A DNA stretch of 64,000 nucleotides from Chitinophagales bacterium (GTDB lineage Bacteria; Bacteroidota; Bacteroidia; Chitinophagales; Chitinophagaceae). Position numbers and translations under genes: made by a program. Positions 10,106-19,577 of this stretch are shown here, piece by piece (position 1 is the stretch's first letter; each line of letters begins with the position of its first letter). The stretch covers positions 58,649 to 122,648 of the forward strand of contig JAAFIK010000006.1 in NCBI GenBank assembly GCA_013298665.1, in the 5' to 3' direction. A model generated the notes under the pieces. The model saw only the letters and a program-made list of their open reading frames with translations, was not told the DNA's origin and made no database searches.

Positions 10106-11398
10106 ATGCAACGCTTTTTTGCACTATTGCTATTGCTTTTTACGGCCCCGGGTGTTTTTTCGCAAGCCCGGAACAGTACCCCGGCGTACAGTGCAACTTA
10201 CCGGCAGATAGATTCCCTGATTACCCAAAAGGCATTTTTCCCGGCACGGCGGATCTATGAGAAAGTGTTGCCAGACCTGGATACACGCGAGCGCTTATTG
10301 TTGGGAGCTGTTCTGGACAATTATTTTAACCGGCCGTCGGAGTCGAATGATAAGATCCGGCAATCAGAACAGGATAAGCACCTCAAAACCAGTGATACCA
10401 CGAACCTTGCTTTATTGCTGCTGCAACAGCAGAATTACGGCAGGCTGGGGGCTTATGCCCGGGCTTATACTGCTTTAAATACCGCACTGCTGCGCTATAA
10501 ATCGCTGATGAAAAAAACTGAGCGGGCAGATCACCGCAACACCCGGAAAATCTGGAAAGCCTGTACCGGCTTGCCAAAACAACGGGTAACCCTTACAAAG
10601 GATGTTACCCTCCCCATGCGTCGCGACAGGATTGGTCTGGCCAACCTGTCTGTTACAAAGGATACCAGTGTGGTCGATTTTATTTTTGATACGGGCGCTA
10701 ATATTTCAACGGTATCCGAATCTACCGCCAGAAGGTTGGGCATGAAATGGCTCAACGGAACGATTGAGGTAGGTGCTATTACCGGCAAAAAAGTGAAGGC
10801 CAGACTGGCGGTTTGCGATCGGATGCGCATTGCCGGTATTGTTATTGAACATGCCATTTTCCTGGTATTCCCGGATAAGGCGCTTTACTTTGCGCCCATT
10901 TCCTTTCAAATCAATGGCATCATAGGATTCCCCGTCATCAATGCGCTTAAAGAAATCCACTTCCGGCATGGCGATACACTTTTTATACCGGCAAAACCAA
11001 CGCCAATGGCGCTGCATAATATGGCGCTTGATTTCTTAACGCCTGTCATCAATATTGACGAAGAGAGCTACACTTTTGACACTGGCGCAGACCACACCCT
11101 CCTGTACAAATCATTCTACCGGAAATACAAACCCCATATTGATACTACTTATGCCGAACAACCCCTGAGTTTTGGTGGTGTGGGCGGCAGCATTACCCTA
11201 CCGGGTTACAAAGTCAACTTTGTCAAAACCTTGTTTGGGAAAAACATCCGGTTAGATTCGCTCAGCCTGTACAAAAACGATTTTGAAGCAGATGCAAAAA
11301 CTTATTATGGAAACATCGGGCAGGATCTGCTCCGGCAGTTTGATGAATTTGTGCTGAACTTTGAAAGCATGTATATCTTATTCAAAGACCGTGAATAA
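10106..11398 (+). CDS. Retropepsin-like aspartyl protease, secreted
   Basis: A 430-residue exported protein: signal peptide [20 protein letters not shown], a roughly 140-residue helical N-terminal region, then a duplicated aspartyl protease fold. Two catalytic Asp-Thr-Gly motifs are present, [10 protein letters not shown] and [11 protein letters not shown], each followed by hydrophobic-glycine sequence. Two DTG lobes in one chain is the pepsin-like arrangement, here built from retropepsin-type (PF13650/PF13975) halves. The start at 10106 begins the signal peptide. It is separated from the AraC gene by its own -7 box. The substrate is unknown. Confidence 0.85.
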   Translation: MQRFFALLLLLFTAPGVFSQARNSTPAYSATYRQIDSLITQKAFFPARRIYEKVLPDLDTRERLLLGAVLDNYFNRPSESNDKIRQSEQDKHLKTSDTTNLALLLLQQQNYGRLGAYARAYTALNTALLRYKSLMKKTERADHRNTRKIWKACTGLPKQRVTLTKDVTLPMRRDRIGLANLSVTKDTSVVDFIFDTGANISTVSESTARRLGMKWLNGTIEVGAITGKKVKARLAVCDRMRIAGIVIEHAIFLVFPDKALYFAPISFQINGIIGFPVINALKEIHFRHGDTLFIPAKPTPMALHNMALDFLTPVINIDEESYTFDTGADHTLLYKSFYRKYKPHIDTTYAEQPLSFGGVGGSITLPGYKVNFVKTLFGKNIRLDSLSLYKNDFEADAKTYYGNIGQDLLRQFDEFVLNFESMYILFKDRE

Positions 11399-11462
11399 TT
11401 ACAAAGTTCTGCAGCCCTGTTAAGGACACTGATCCGGCCATTCAGCAGGTAGTGGTGAGTAC

Positions 11463-12371
11463 TCAGCGGCTGCCGGTTGTCAATTCCCGGAATACCTCTT
11501 CCAGCGAACCGCCTGCCCCGCTCTGTAGTGATACAATATCAAGGTTCTGGTCTAAAGAAAGCGAGAGGATACGGCGTTTCAGGGCTTCTGCATCGGTGGT
11601 GTTAAAAACCCAGTCATGGGGGCCGGTCTGCTGTACTTTCCCCATCCCTGCAAATACCTCCGGTGTTACGGCCTGTTTGAGTTTGAGCTGTAGTGTATGG
11701 GTTGATTTACGGCCGGCCATTAATTGTTCGGGTGTGCTGTCGGCCACAATATTGCCTTTACTGATGATGATGATGCGGTTGCAGATCGCTTCCACTTCCT
11801 GCAGGATATGCGAGGAGAACAGGATTGTTTTTTCCCTGCCGAGGTTGCGGATCACTTCGCGGATTTCCACGATCTGGTTGGGGTCAAGTCCTGACGTAGG
11901 TTCATCAAGGATGAGTACTTCAGGATCGTGGATGAGTGCAGCCGCAAGCCCGGTGCGTTGCTTATACCCCTTGCTGAGCTGTCCGGTTTTTTTATGGGCT
12001 TCGGGACTGAGTCCTGTCAGGTGTATGGCTTTCTCCACAGCATTTTTGGTATCGGCCACCCGGTGTATGCCCGCGATAAAACCCAGGTATTCGCGTACAT
12101 ACATATCAAAATAGAGGGGATTGGCTTCAGGCAGGTAACCGATCTTTTTTTTGACTTCCGTAGCTTGCGTGCCTGTTGGCAGACCGCAAACCGTTGCTGA
12201 TCCGCCATCGGCATCAATATAACCGGTGAGGATTTTCATGGTAGTGCTTTTGCCTGCACCGTTCGGCCCCAGAAAACCAACGATCTCACCCTTGCCAACA
12301 GAGAAAGAAATGGCGTTGACCGCTTTTTGCGGACCATATAGCTTGGTAAGTTGCTGGACGGCTATCGACAT
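11463..12371 (-). CDS. gldA: Gliding-motility ABC transporter ATPase GldA
   Basis: A 302-residue ABC ATPase: Walker [10 protein letters not shown], signature LSKGYKQR, Walker [13 protein letters not shown], and the H-loop SSHILQEVE. The sequence from [23 protein letters not shown] through the [19 protein letters not shown] segment matches GldA of Flavobacterium, which with GldF and GldG forms a transporter needed for gliding. Neither gldF nor gldG is in this window, so the cognate permease is elsewhere. The call rests on family resemblance; a generic CcmA-type ATPase is the alternative. Confidence 0.8.
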   Translation of the reverse strand: MSIAVQQLTKLYGPQKAVNAISFSVGKGEIVGFLGPNGAGKSTTMKILTGYIDADGGSATVCGLPTGTQATEVKKKIGYLPEANPLYFDMYVREYLGFIAGIHRVADTKNAVEKAIHLTGLSPEAHKKTGQLSKGYKQRTGLAAALIHDPEVLILDEPTSGLDPNQIVEIREVIRNLGREKTILFSSHILQEVEAICNRIIIISKGNIVADSTPEQLMAGRKSTHTLQLKLKQAVTPEVFAGMGKVQQTGPHDWVFNTTDAEALKRRILSLSLDQNLDIVSLQSGAGGSLEEVFRELTTGSR

Positions 12372-12405
12372 ACTGATTTACTTGGCTGTTGTAATTAAAA
12401 GGCCC

Positions 12406-13947
12406 TTATGAGGGCTCGCCACCACCGGGTTTGGGCTGCTGTGGCTGACCACCGCCCTGCTGCCGGGGATTGTTGCCACCACCCTGCCGCGATTGCGGAT
12501 GGCGTTGTTGCCCGCCACCACCGCCCTGCTGGCGCTGCTGTCCGCCGCCTTGCCTGTTGTTCTGCTGCGGACGACCTTCGCCGCGCTGTGGTGCATTACC
12601 ACCCCCGCCTTGCTGGCGCTGTTGTCCACCCCCGCTGCGCTGTTGTTGTGGCTGTCCTTCACCACCGGGTCTGTTCTGCTGGCCACGGCCATCACCCGAA
12701 CGGTTCTGCTGCTGCCCGCCGCCGGGTCTGTTCTGCGGGCCACGACCATCGCCGCCACGTTGCGGAGCATTGCCCCCGCCCTGGCGGTTCTGCGGCCCGC
12801 GACCCTCATTGGAACGGTTTTGCTGCTGCCCCTTTTCACGGTCACGGCGGCGCTTGCTGTTGCGCTCCAGCGAGCGGAGACTGATCTGGCCTACAACATC
12901 TACAAACTCAGGCTCAATCTCTTTGGGCTTGCTGCTTACCACTTCAGCGATTTCCAGTTCCTCGGGTTTGATGCCCTCGCGGTTCAGCGCCTTTATCTTC
13001 CGTACCCGCTCAATGGTAAGCGGATAGTGCTTGGTACTGTCCGGCATACTGTACCACATCAGGTTTTTGAAAATGTCTTTTTTAATCAGGAAGGCCCTGC
13101 CCTTCATCACTTCAATCATGTCTGCATCGTTGGGAAAGTCCTGCAGCGCATCAAGATAAGTATCCAGCTCGTAGTTGAGGCAGCATTTAAGTCTGCCGCA
13201 CTGGCCGCTGAGTTTGGTCTGGTTGATGCTGAGATTCTGGTAGCGCGCCGCATTTGTATTCACACTCTTGAAATCGGTGAGCCAACTGCTGCAGCAAAGT
13301 TCGCGGCCGCAACTGCCGATACCACCCACCTTACCCGCTTCCTGCCGGGCACCAATCTGCCGCATTTCTACTTTTACCTTAAAATCACTGGCATATACCT
13401 TGATCAGTTCGCGAAAATCGACCCGGTCGTCGGCAATATAAAAAAAGGTACCCTTGCGCCCGTCGGCCTGAAGCTCCACTTCCGCAATCTTCATCTGTAG
13501 GTTCAGTTGCCTGGCAATGGCCCGGCTGCGGATCATCACGTCTTTTTCCCGGGTCTTTGTTTCTGCCATCTTGTTCATGTCACTTTCTGTAGCCCGGCGC
13601 AATATCTTTTTAAACTCGGCCGTAGCCTCGTTGATGTTGTTTTTTTTGAGCTGGAGCCGCACCAGTTCACCCGTCACGTTCACCATGCCTACATCAAAAC
13701 CGCTTACGCCTTCCACGGCCACCATTTCCCCCTTTTCATAATATTGCAGGGAGTTGTTGCGGTAATAGTCTTTGCGGCTGCCGTTGTTAAAACTGATTTC
13801 TACAATACGGCAACTGCTTTCGGGGTCGCTGAAGGGCAGGTTGGCCAGCCAGTCGTGTACATTCATCCGGTTACAACCACCACTGCTGCAACCGCCATTG
13901 CTTTTACATCCGCCGGGTTTACCCGTCCCACATGATCCACATCCCAT
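12406..13947 (-). CDS. ricT: RicT/YaaT-type PSP1 iron-sulfur protein with RGG-like tail
   Basis: A 513-residue protein. It begins with a Cys-rich stretch (CGSCGTGKPGGC, then SGGC), followed by a PSP1 domain with the conserved IGSCGRELCCSSWL and LSGQCGRLKCCLNYE Cys motifs that bind an Fe-S cluster in B. subtilis RicT. There it works with RicA and RicF in RNA processing and phosphorelay control. About residues 365-513 are a low-complexity tail of Gly, Gln, Arg, Asn and Pro (repeats such as GRGPQNRPGGG). It lies downstream of holB, the same neighbour as in Bacillus. The tail is disordered and could bind RNA, which is inference. Confidence 0.88.
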   Translation of the reverse strand: MGCGSCGTGKPGGCKSNGGCSSGGCNRMNVHDWLANLPFSDPESSCRIVEISFNNGSRKDYYRNNSLQYYEKGEMVAVEGVSGFDVGMVNVTGELVRLQLKKNNINEATAEFKKILRRATESDMNKMAETKTREKDVMIRSRAIARQLNLQMKIAEVELQADGRKGTFFYIADDRVDFRELIKVYASDFKVKVEMRQIGARQEAGKVGGIGSCGRELCCSSWLTDFKSVNTNAARYQNLSINQTKLSGQCGRLKCCLNYELDTYLDALQDFPNDADMIEVMKGRAFLIKKDIFKNLMWYSMPDSTKHYPLTIERVRKIKALNREGIKPEELEIAEVVSSKPKEIEPEFVDVVGQISLRSLERNSKRRRDREKGQQQNRSNEGRGPQNRQGGGNAPQRGGDGRGPQNRPGGGQQQNRSGDGRGQQNRPGGEGQPQQQRSGGGQQRQQGGGGNAPQRGEGRPQQNNRQGGGQQRQQGGGGGQQRHPQSRQGGGNNPRQQGGGQPQQPKPGGGEPS

Positions 13948-14155
13948 ATCGGTTTATGATTTTAAAATGATAACAATATTGTTGTACCGGGATGATAGCG
14001 GCAGACATGAACAGCCCGCTGGTTGTACAGCCGTTCTGAACTGTTGTGCAGATCCGTTTCAGGTAAAATAGCCGGAAAAAAAGTATGTTATTGCGTATCA
14101 GCAATATCGCTTTTGTCAACCACACCTGTGCCAGGTCTCCGCCATCCGCTTCTCC

Positions 14156-15337
14156 TCAGTTCGCCAAAATTAACGATTTGTCCTTAATAATATGATACAG
14201 CCTGATCGAAAGGGCATGAAACAGCATTTTGGCATTGGCATTACGCTCAATGTAATAGCTGGCCTTATCAAGTTCGGTAATAATGGCTTCCTGCTGCCCT
14301 ATATCGCATAATTTATTGAGCCGGGCGGCAAAATCGGCTTCGGTATCAGGCATCGCCAGCCGGTCGGCAGCGGCACCAAAGGCCCGCAGCCGTACGGCCT
14401 GTTCGAGCAGGTGGATAAAGTACCGGAGAAACTGTTTCTGCCTTTCCCGTCCCATCTTAGCGGTTTCCTCAATCCATTTTACCTGGGCTACGGGCCCACC
14501 CTTTACAATAGCATTCAGCCAATCCCTGAGCAGATCCAGCAGGTCGTCGCCGGCATGCTGGAGTAATTGCAGGGCCTCCCGGTAATTGCCCTCGCTTACG
14601 GCCGCAACCTGCCGCGCCTGTGCCGCACCCGTCTGCGCACGTGATTGCAGCGCCTCCTCCAGGTCTGTACCGGCAATGGCGGGTACCCTTACCAATTGCG
14701 TACGCGAGATAATGGTGGGCAGGATCAGCGATTCGTTTTCTGCCACAAGGATGAATAGGGTATCCGGTGGTGGTTCTTCAATCAGTTTGAGCAGCTTGTT
14801 GCCCTCATTACCAAGGTATTCCGGCAGCCACATGATGAGGATCTTATAGCCGCTTTCAAAGCTTTTAAGGCTGAGTTTGCGGATGATGTCATTACATTCA
14901 TGCGCGGTTATATTGCCTTGCTTGTTCTCTGCCCCAATAAACTGGAGCCAGTCGAAGCCATTGCCATAAGGGTTAAGCCCGATAAATTCCCGCCACTCTG
15001 TGCCATAATCGGTACTGAGGGGTTTATCGCCCGCTTTTCGCGGAATAACGGGGTAGCTGTAGTGGATATCGGGGTGTATGTACTGTTGTGCCTGCCGGGC
15101 AGCGGGGCTGTTGTCCGGACTGACCGGTTCGGCATCGCCAAAAAGACCCGTAGCGGCAGACACCTGCTTCCCGGGGGCGTTGGCCATGATATAGGTACTG
15201 AAGGCAAGTGCCAGTGGCAGGGTACCGCTGCCTTCCTTGCCCAGAAAAAGCAGGGCATGGCTCAGCCGGTTTTGTGCAACCAACTGTATCAACTGCTCCT
15301 TTACCTCAGCCTGCCCGATTACCTGATCAAACGTCAT
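14156..15337 (-). CDS. holB: DNA polymerase III delta-prime subunit
   Basis: A 393-residue clamp-loader subunit. MTFDQVIGQAEVKEQL is the standard opening, and the P-loop region is degenerate (GKEGSGTLPL, with no GKT/S), as expected for delta-prime, which does not hydrolyse ATP. The later EEPPPDTLFILVAENESLILPTIISRTQ matches the SRC/sensor-1 region of the family (landmarks EEPPPDTLFIL and PTIISRTQ). It is the first gene of a leftward holB-ricT-gldA run. The clamp-loader motor gene dnaX is about 29 kb away in this window. Confidence 0.92.
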   Translation of the reverse strand: MTFDQVIGQAEVKEQLIQLVAQNRLSHALLFLGKEGSGTLPLALAFSTYIMANAPGKQVSAATGLFGDAEPVSPDNSPAARQAQQYIHPDIHYSYPVIPRKAGDKPLSTDYGTEWREFIGLNPYGNGFDWLQFIGAENKQGNITAHECNDIIRKLSLKSFESGYKILIMWLPEYLGNEGNKLLKLIEEPPPDTLFILVAENESLILPTIISRTQLVRVPAIAGTDLEEALQSRAQTGAAQARQVAAVSEGNYREALQLLQHAGDDLLDLLRDWLNAIVKGGPVAQVKWIEETAKMGRERQKQFLRYFIHLLEQAVRLRAFGAAADRLAMPDTEADFAARLNKLCDIGQQEAIITELDKASYYIERNANAKMLFHALSIRLYHIIKDKSLILAN

Positions 15338-15785
15338 GCTGCAAATATAGACAATGGCTGCTGCTTTTGGGGCAGGTACCGCAGTCTGCTCCGCCGGGAA
15401 TTGCTACCCGTGTATGACCTGACCGGGGAGAGGGGTAGGGTTACTCCCCCGCTGCAATATACTTTACTTACTCTTTTCCCATAGATACCCCACTTCTCTT
15501 TACAGTGGGATATCAGTGGCGCATCAGTGGGATATCCTACCCTTTGCCTATCCCCTGACCTCCTGCCTGGCGGTCTTTTGCCCGGGTACAGCGTAAAACA
15601 GGTGCTAAGATGGGGGCTGCCGATCATTCCGGGGGAGCGGCTACCGTTCATTGGCAGTTTTTTACCGTTTGCCATAAATAATGGGACGATTATTCCGGCA
15701 CGTAGGTCCTGAAACCCTTTACAGTACTGCTTCTTGTGTAAGACCGGATAATAGGATTAGCCAGCTACTGTAAAAAAATAGGTAC
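15338..15785. other. Intergenic region without a recognised gene
   Basis: About 450 bases between divergent holB and padR. CAGTGGGATATC occurs twice, at 15503-15514 and 15525-15536. Nothing else could be supported here. Confidence 0.5.
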
Positions 15786-15821
15786 TTTGTGTTGCATAGT
15801 ACTAATATTTTACTATCTTTG
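15786..15821 (+). promoter_or_regulatory. padR promoter with overlapping operator candidate
   Basis: A TTTG at 15786-15789 and TATCTTTG at 15814-15821 match the Bacteroidota -33/-7 boxes (spacing 24, rather long; TTG at 15792-15794 is an alternative). A perfect inverted repeat, ATAGTA (15796-15801) and TACTAT (15811-15816) with a 9-base spacer, lies between and overlaps the -7 box. A repressor bound there would block the promoter, so PadR autoregulation is likely but inferred. Confidence 0.6.
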
Positions 15822-15919
15822 TGTTGTGAAAGGGAAATACCGGTTATCCCGAAGTACTGCGGGATGTTCCTGATCACAGTGTGACTTAAAGTATAGCCAA
15901 GTATTTAAAACAAAAAGCC

Positions 15920-16282
15920 ATGAACATTGACAACACAGCAAGCCAGATGCGCAAAGGGGTTTTGGAGTTCTGCATCCTTTGTGTGATCAAACAGGGCGAG
16001 GTTTACCCGAGTGACATCATTGAAAAGATGAAGGCGGCGAATTTCAACCTGCTGGAAGGTACCCTGTACCCCCTGCTGACGAGATTAAAGAATGCAGAAT
16101 TCCTGACCTACCGCTGGGTAGAGAGCAACAGCGGCCCTCCGCGGAAATATTTTTCGCTGACGGAGAAGGGCGCGGCATTTTATAAGGAACTGGAGGCCAC
16201 CTGGAATGAACTGGCCAATGCCGTTCATGCCGTTACCGCTTCCGAAAACGACACCAGCAATTTCAACTTCAACCAAACCTAA
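15920..16282 (+). CDS. PadR-family transcriptional regulator
   Basis: A 120-residue winged-helix regulator. The PadR signature is clear: MRKGVLEFCILCVIKQGEVY, then NLLEGTLYPLLTRLKNAEFL and a wing PPRKYFSLTEKGAAF. A short Asn-rich tail ends the protein. PadR proteins are dimeric repressors. The stop is 12 bases before the PspC-domain membrane protein, so the two form an operon; in many Bacteroidota and Firmicutes this pair responds to envelope stress. An inverted repeat over its promoter suggests self-control. Confidence 0.92.
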   Translation: MNIDNTASQMRKGVLEFCILCVIKQGEVYPSDIIEKMKAANFNLLEGTLYPLLTRLKNAEFLTYRWVESNSGPPRKYFSLTEKGAAFYKELEATWNELANAVHAVTASENDTSNFNFNQT

Positions 16283-16294
16283 AGTTTAGCAGTC

Positions 16295-18499
16295 ATGAAA
16301 CAAGTTATCAATATCAACTTCCAGGGGCGTGTAGTACCCATAGAAGTTACTGCCTTTGACACCCTCAAGGCATACACAGAAAGTCTGCGCCGGTATTTCG
16401 AGCAGGAGGAAGGCAGGGATGAAATCATCAACGATATAGAGAGCAGGGTAGCCGAGTTGTTCGACCAACGGCTGAAAGCGGGTGCTACCTGCATTACCGA
16501 CAGCGATGTGGAAGCCATCATCAGGAGTATCGGCCGTCCTGAAGATTTTGAAGAAGCCAATGGCGGCGCAACGGAAACCCGCCAGGAAAGCAATACCGGT
16601 AACAATGCTGGTCAGCAAAGCACAGGTACGGCCAGTATGCCGGGATCAAAGCGGCTTTACCGTGATGAGAACAATAAAGTATTGGGTGGGGTTTGTGCCG
16701 GTGTGGCCAACTATTTCAACCTCGATCCGGTAGTGGTACGCATCATTTTTGTAATCCTGATTTTTGCTGGTGGCATAGGTATCCTGCCTTACCTGATTAT
16801 GTGGGTGGCTGTACCCAGTTCGGCCACGAGGGAAATCGGGGGTAGCCGGAAAAAATTCTTCCGCGATCCCGACGAAAAGATCATTGCCGGGGTATGCAGT
16901 GGTATCGGGCATTATTTTGGGATCAACCCCTGGATACCGAGGGTACTGTTTCTCCTGCCCTTTGTATCCATTTTCTTTACCTGGCACCAATGGGGCTTCT
17001 ACGATTTTCCGAGCTTCCTGCGGTTCAGCTTCAGTCCGGCGTCTTCAATCGTGTATATCATTCTGTGGCTCTCTGTACCCGAAGCCATTACCACTACGGA
17101 GAAATTAGAAATGAAAGGGGAAAAAGTAGATATGAACTCCATTAAAAATTCAGTTATGGAAGAAATGAAGGGCTTCAGCCAACGCGCTGAAAAATTGGGC
17201 AGTGAGATCAAGAATACAGTGGAGGAAAAAAGTAAAACGCTTTCCGGCGACATCAACCGTGCTGCCCGTCGTACCGGCAACTCGTTTGGCGACATCATTG
17301 CGCTGTTCTTCCGTGGACTGGGTTACCTCATCACTGCATTTGTATGTTTTATGATGGTTATCGGGTTGTTTGCCTTAGGCATTACCGCTATCGGCTTGTT
17401 TCCGCTGAAAGACTTTTTGCTGCGCTCCGGCTGGCAGAATGTATTTGCCTGGGGTACACTGCTGTTCTTTATTGCCATCCCGATCATTGGTATCATTACC
17501 TGGGTGATCCGCCGGATTGCCAGGATCAAAAACAACAGTAAAATGGTGCGTTGGTCTTTTGTGAGCATCTGGATTGTTGGACTGATCTGTTTCATCGGCC
17601 TTATTTCATCCCTGATCAGTGATTTCCGCTACCGCAGTAAAGAAAACGACAACCTGCAGGAAATTGTACTGAGCAACCCTACGGTAAGTAAACTGGAGTT
17701 GACGACCAATGTGCCTTTTGAACGCACTTACCGCAACCGCTGGTTCAGGATGGAACCGTTTGAAGGATTCCTGGATGGGGATACTGCTTATGTACGTAAT
17801 GTAAGTGTGATCATCCTGCCATCACGCACCGATAGCTTTTCGGTGGTGATGACGAAAACAGCGAATGGCAGCAGCCGGCAGGGGGCCATTGCTGAAGCTT
17901 CGCGCATCGTTTTCAACGCGGTACAGATGGACTCGATACTGCTGGTGGAAAAAGGGATTGCGATCAATACCACCGATAAATTCCGCAACCAGCACGTTAC
18001 GCTCACGGTATATGTACCCATGGGCAAAAAGATAAAGATTAACCGTAATGTGGGCTGGGGAAAAGATGTATGGATCAACGGGCCCTTTGGTAATGGCCGC
18101 TGGGAAGTTGATTATGACGAAGACGTTTTTTACAACCAGCGCTGGGAATTCAACGTGGAATATACCATGACGGAGAAAGGGCTGCGTGCGGCGAGTGGTC
18201 AGTATGTAAATGATAAAAACAGCCGCGGGCGCAGAACCACCACGGTTGAATACCGCACTGACGGCAGTAATAACGGGAACTACCGCTACGACAGCGCAGT
18301 ATCGGCATCTGCCAACCGGGTGGATTCGCTGAAGGAAAGGGCAAGGGTGGAAGAACGCAGGCTGAAGGATTCGCTGGAGAAGGTAAAAGAAAAAATTGAC
18401 CGCCAGTTGGAAAAGATGGAAAATGACAATGATGAACGGCCCGAGGCTGCTGTACAGAAAAGTATGGTCTTGTACAGCCCTTTACCTGCAGTGATCTGA
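16295..18499 (+). CDS. PspC-domain membrane protein (two PspC domains)
   Basis: A 734-residue membrane protein in an operon with padR. An N-terminal soluble part (to about 100) resembles a small C-terminal-of-HEPN/regulatory fold with IESRVAELF. Two PspC domains follow, RLYRDENNKVLGGVCAGVANYF and FFRDPDEKIIAGVCSGIGHYF (landmarks LGGVCAGVANYF and IAGVCSGIGHYF). Further membrane segments lie near 340-440, then a large extracytoplasmic region with a DUF4097-like beta pattern, and a charged coiled tail (RARVEERRLKDSLEKVKEKI). PspC proteins sense or protect envelope integrity. Confidence 0.88.
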   Translation: MKQVININFQGRVVPIEVTAFDTLKAYTESLRRYFEQEEGRDEIINDIESRVAELFDQRLKAGATCITDSDVEAIIRSIGRPEDFEEANGGATETRQESNTGNNAGQQSTGTASMPGSKRLYRDENNKVLGGVCAGVANYFNLDPVVVRIIFVILIFAGGIGILPYLIMWVAVPSSATREIGGSRKKFFRDPDEKIIAGVCSGIGHYFGINPWIPRVLFLLPFVSIFFTWHQWGFYDFPSFLRFSFSPASSIVYIILWLSVPEAITTTEKLEMKGEKVDMNSIKNSVMEEMKGFSQRAEKLGSEIKNTVEEKSKTLSGDINRAARRTGNSFGDIIALFFRGLGYLITAFVCFMMVIGLFALGITAIGLFPLKDFLLRSGWQNVFAWGTLLFFIAIPIIGIITWVIRRIARIKNNSKMVRWSFVSIWIVGLICFIGLISSLISDFRYRSKENDNLQEIVLSNPTVSKLELTTNVPFERTYRNRWFRMEPFEGFLDGDTAYVRNVSVIILPSRTDSFSVVMTKTANGSSRQGAIAEASRIVFNAVQMDSILLVEKGIAINTTDKFRNQHVTLTVYVPMGKKIKINRNVGWGKDVWINGPFGNGRWEVDYDEDVFYNQRWEFNVEYTMTEKGLRAASGQYVNDKNSRGRRTTTVEYRTDGSNNGNYRYDSAVSASANRVDSLKERARVEERRLKDSLEKVKEKIDRQLEKMENDNDERPEAAVQKSMVLYSPLPAVI

Positions 18500-18557
18500 G
18501 GGCCATAGCCCATACGGATAAACGCGTTTCAATAGTTGAGTTGAAGTTGAAGCAAAA

Positions 18558-18592
18558 AGATTCCATCCTGAAAGGGGTGGAATTCTTTTTTG
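18558..18592 (+). terminator. Probable terminator after the PspC gene
   Basis: An imperfect stem (AGATTCCATCC with GGTGGAATTCT) is followed by TTTTTTGG. It lies 58 bases after the PspC stop, before a convergent acetyltransferase gene. Confidence 0.5.
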
Positions 18593-18616
18593 GGGCATCC
18601 TTTGGCGGGGAGTATA

Positions 18617-19153
18617 TTATTGCCCTGCAACAAAGGCCTCCCGGTCAATTTTATATACCACATTGGGGTTGCTTTGTTCGCCGTAATAGGCCATATCGAG
18701 CGCCCCGATGAGTATGCCGCCGATTTTTTCCATGGCCATGCGGGAGCGCTTATTGTCTGTACCCACATGAAAAAGGGCTGTGTTTACAAACCGAAAAGCG
18801 TGGTTGAGCATAAGGGTTTTGAGCGCCCGGTTGTAACCGCCACCCCAGTATGCCCTTGCGATAAAGGTATAGCCGATACATACCGTGCTTTGGGCTTCAT
18901 CAAACCCATAGTAACGCGAGCTGCCCATAAGGATATCCGTTTTACGATCGAAAACAAGGAGGGCACCGCCGGATTCAACAGCACCGGCAAAATAGTTTTC
19001 AAATACTTCGCGCTTGTAGCGATCCCTGCTGGGGTGTTGCTCCCAGATGAGTGGATCGGATGCTATGGCATAGAGGGCTTCAAAATCGCCCGGGGCAACG
19101 GGCCGGAGCCTGATCAATTCATTTTCCAGATGGGGTTGCAGGTTGAATGGCAT
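18617..19153 (-). CDS. GNAT-family N-acetyltransferase
   Basis: A 178-residue acyl transferase of the RimJ/RimL-like type: LIRLRPVAPGDFEALYAIA opening, a YTFIARAYWGGGYNRALKTL acetyl-CoA binding turn, and VGTDNKRSRMAMEKIGG, the usual N..S..  motif near the end. The typical Q/R-x-x-G-x-G/A motif is here YWGGGYNRA. It is convergent with the PspC gene and alone in its unit. The substrate, a protein terminus or a small amine, cannot be told. Confidence 0.88.
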   Translation of the reverse strand: MPFNLQPHLENELIRLRPVAPGDFEALYAIASDPLIWEQHPSRDRYKREVFENYFAGAVESGGALLVFDRKTDILMGSSRYYGFDEAQSTVCIGYTFIARAYWGGGYNRALKTLMLNHAFRFVNTALFHVGTDNKRSRMAMEKIGGILIGALDMAYYGEQSNPNVVYKIDREAFVAGQ

Positions 19154-19577
19154 GGTAATCTTTTTGGTAAAGATAACCGATGGCTGGTTTTTGCAGAAAT
19201 CTGAGTGGTGGGTGGAGCAGGTGGGTTATGAGGCCGTTGTCAGTGCAGCTGAAATGTCATAGCAAACAAGTATTTCCCCCGGGTTACCCCGATGGGCATG
19301 GAACTGTGATGTTTATTATTGTATTATTGAAAGAATATGGCCATATAGTCAACTCCCGCCATACTTTACGGGTGGTTATGGCAGCGGCAGATTCAGACCC
19401 TCCGGGTGCCAGATTGTGCTGGTCTTTTGCCGGTGTGGAGCCATTTATAATCTGTCCTGCTGCGCACTTTGGTACTTCCTTATAGCGGCCGGTGTGCTTA
19501 AAATACGTTTGCCCGGTTATGAAATGCAGTAACTTTAACCCGGCAGCATTGCCGCCACCAACCAGATAATCATTCGT
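19154..19577. other. Intergenic region without a recognised gene
   Basis: About 420 bases between the divergent acetyltransferase and SRAP genes. No convincing ORF, repeat or RNA was seen; a weak TAACTTTA -7-like box lies about 50 bases before the SRAP start. Confidence 0.4.

Noticed and set aside
12493..13500. Long antisense gene in the ricT region
   Set aside because: It arises from the GC-rich low-complexity tail of ricT read on the other strand; no homologous motif is visible.
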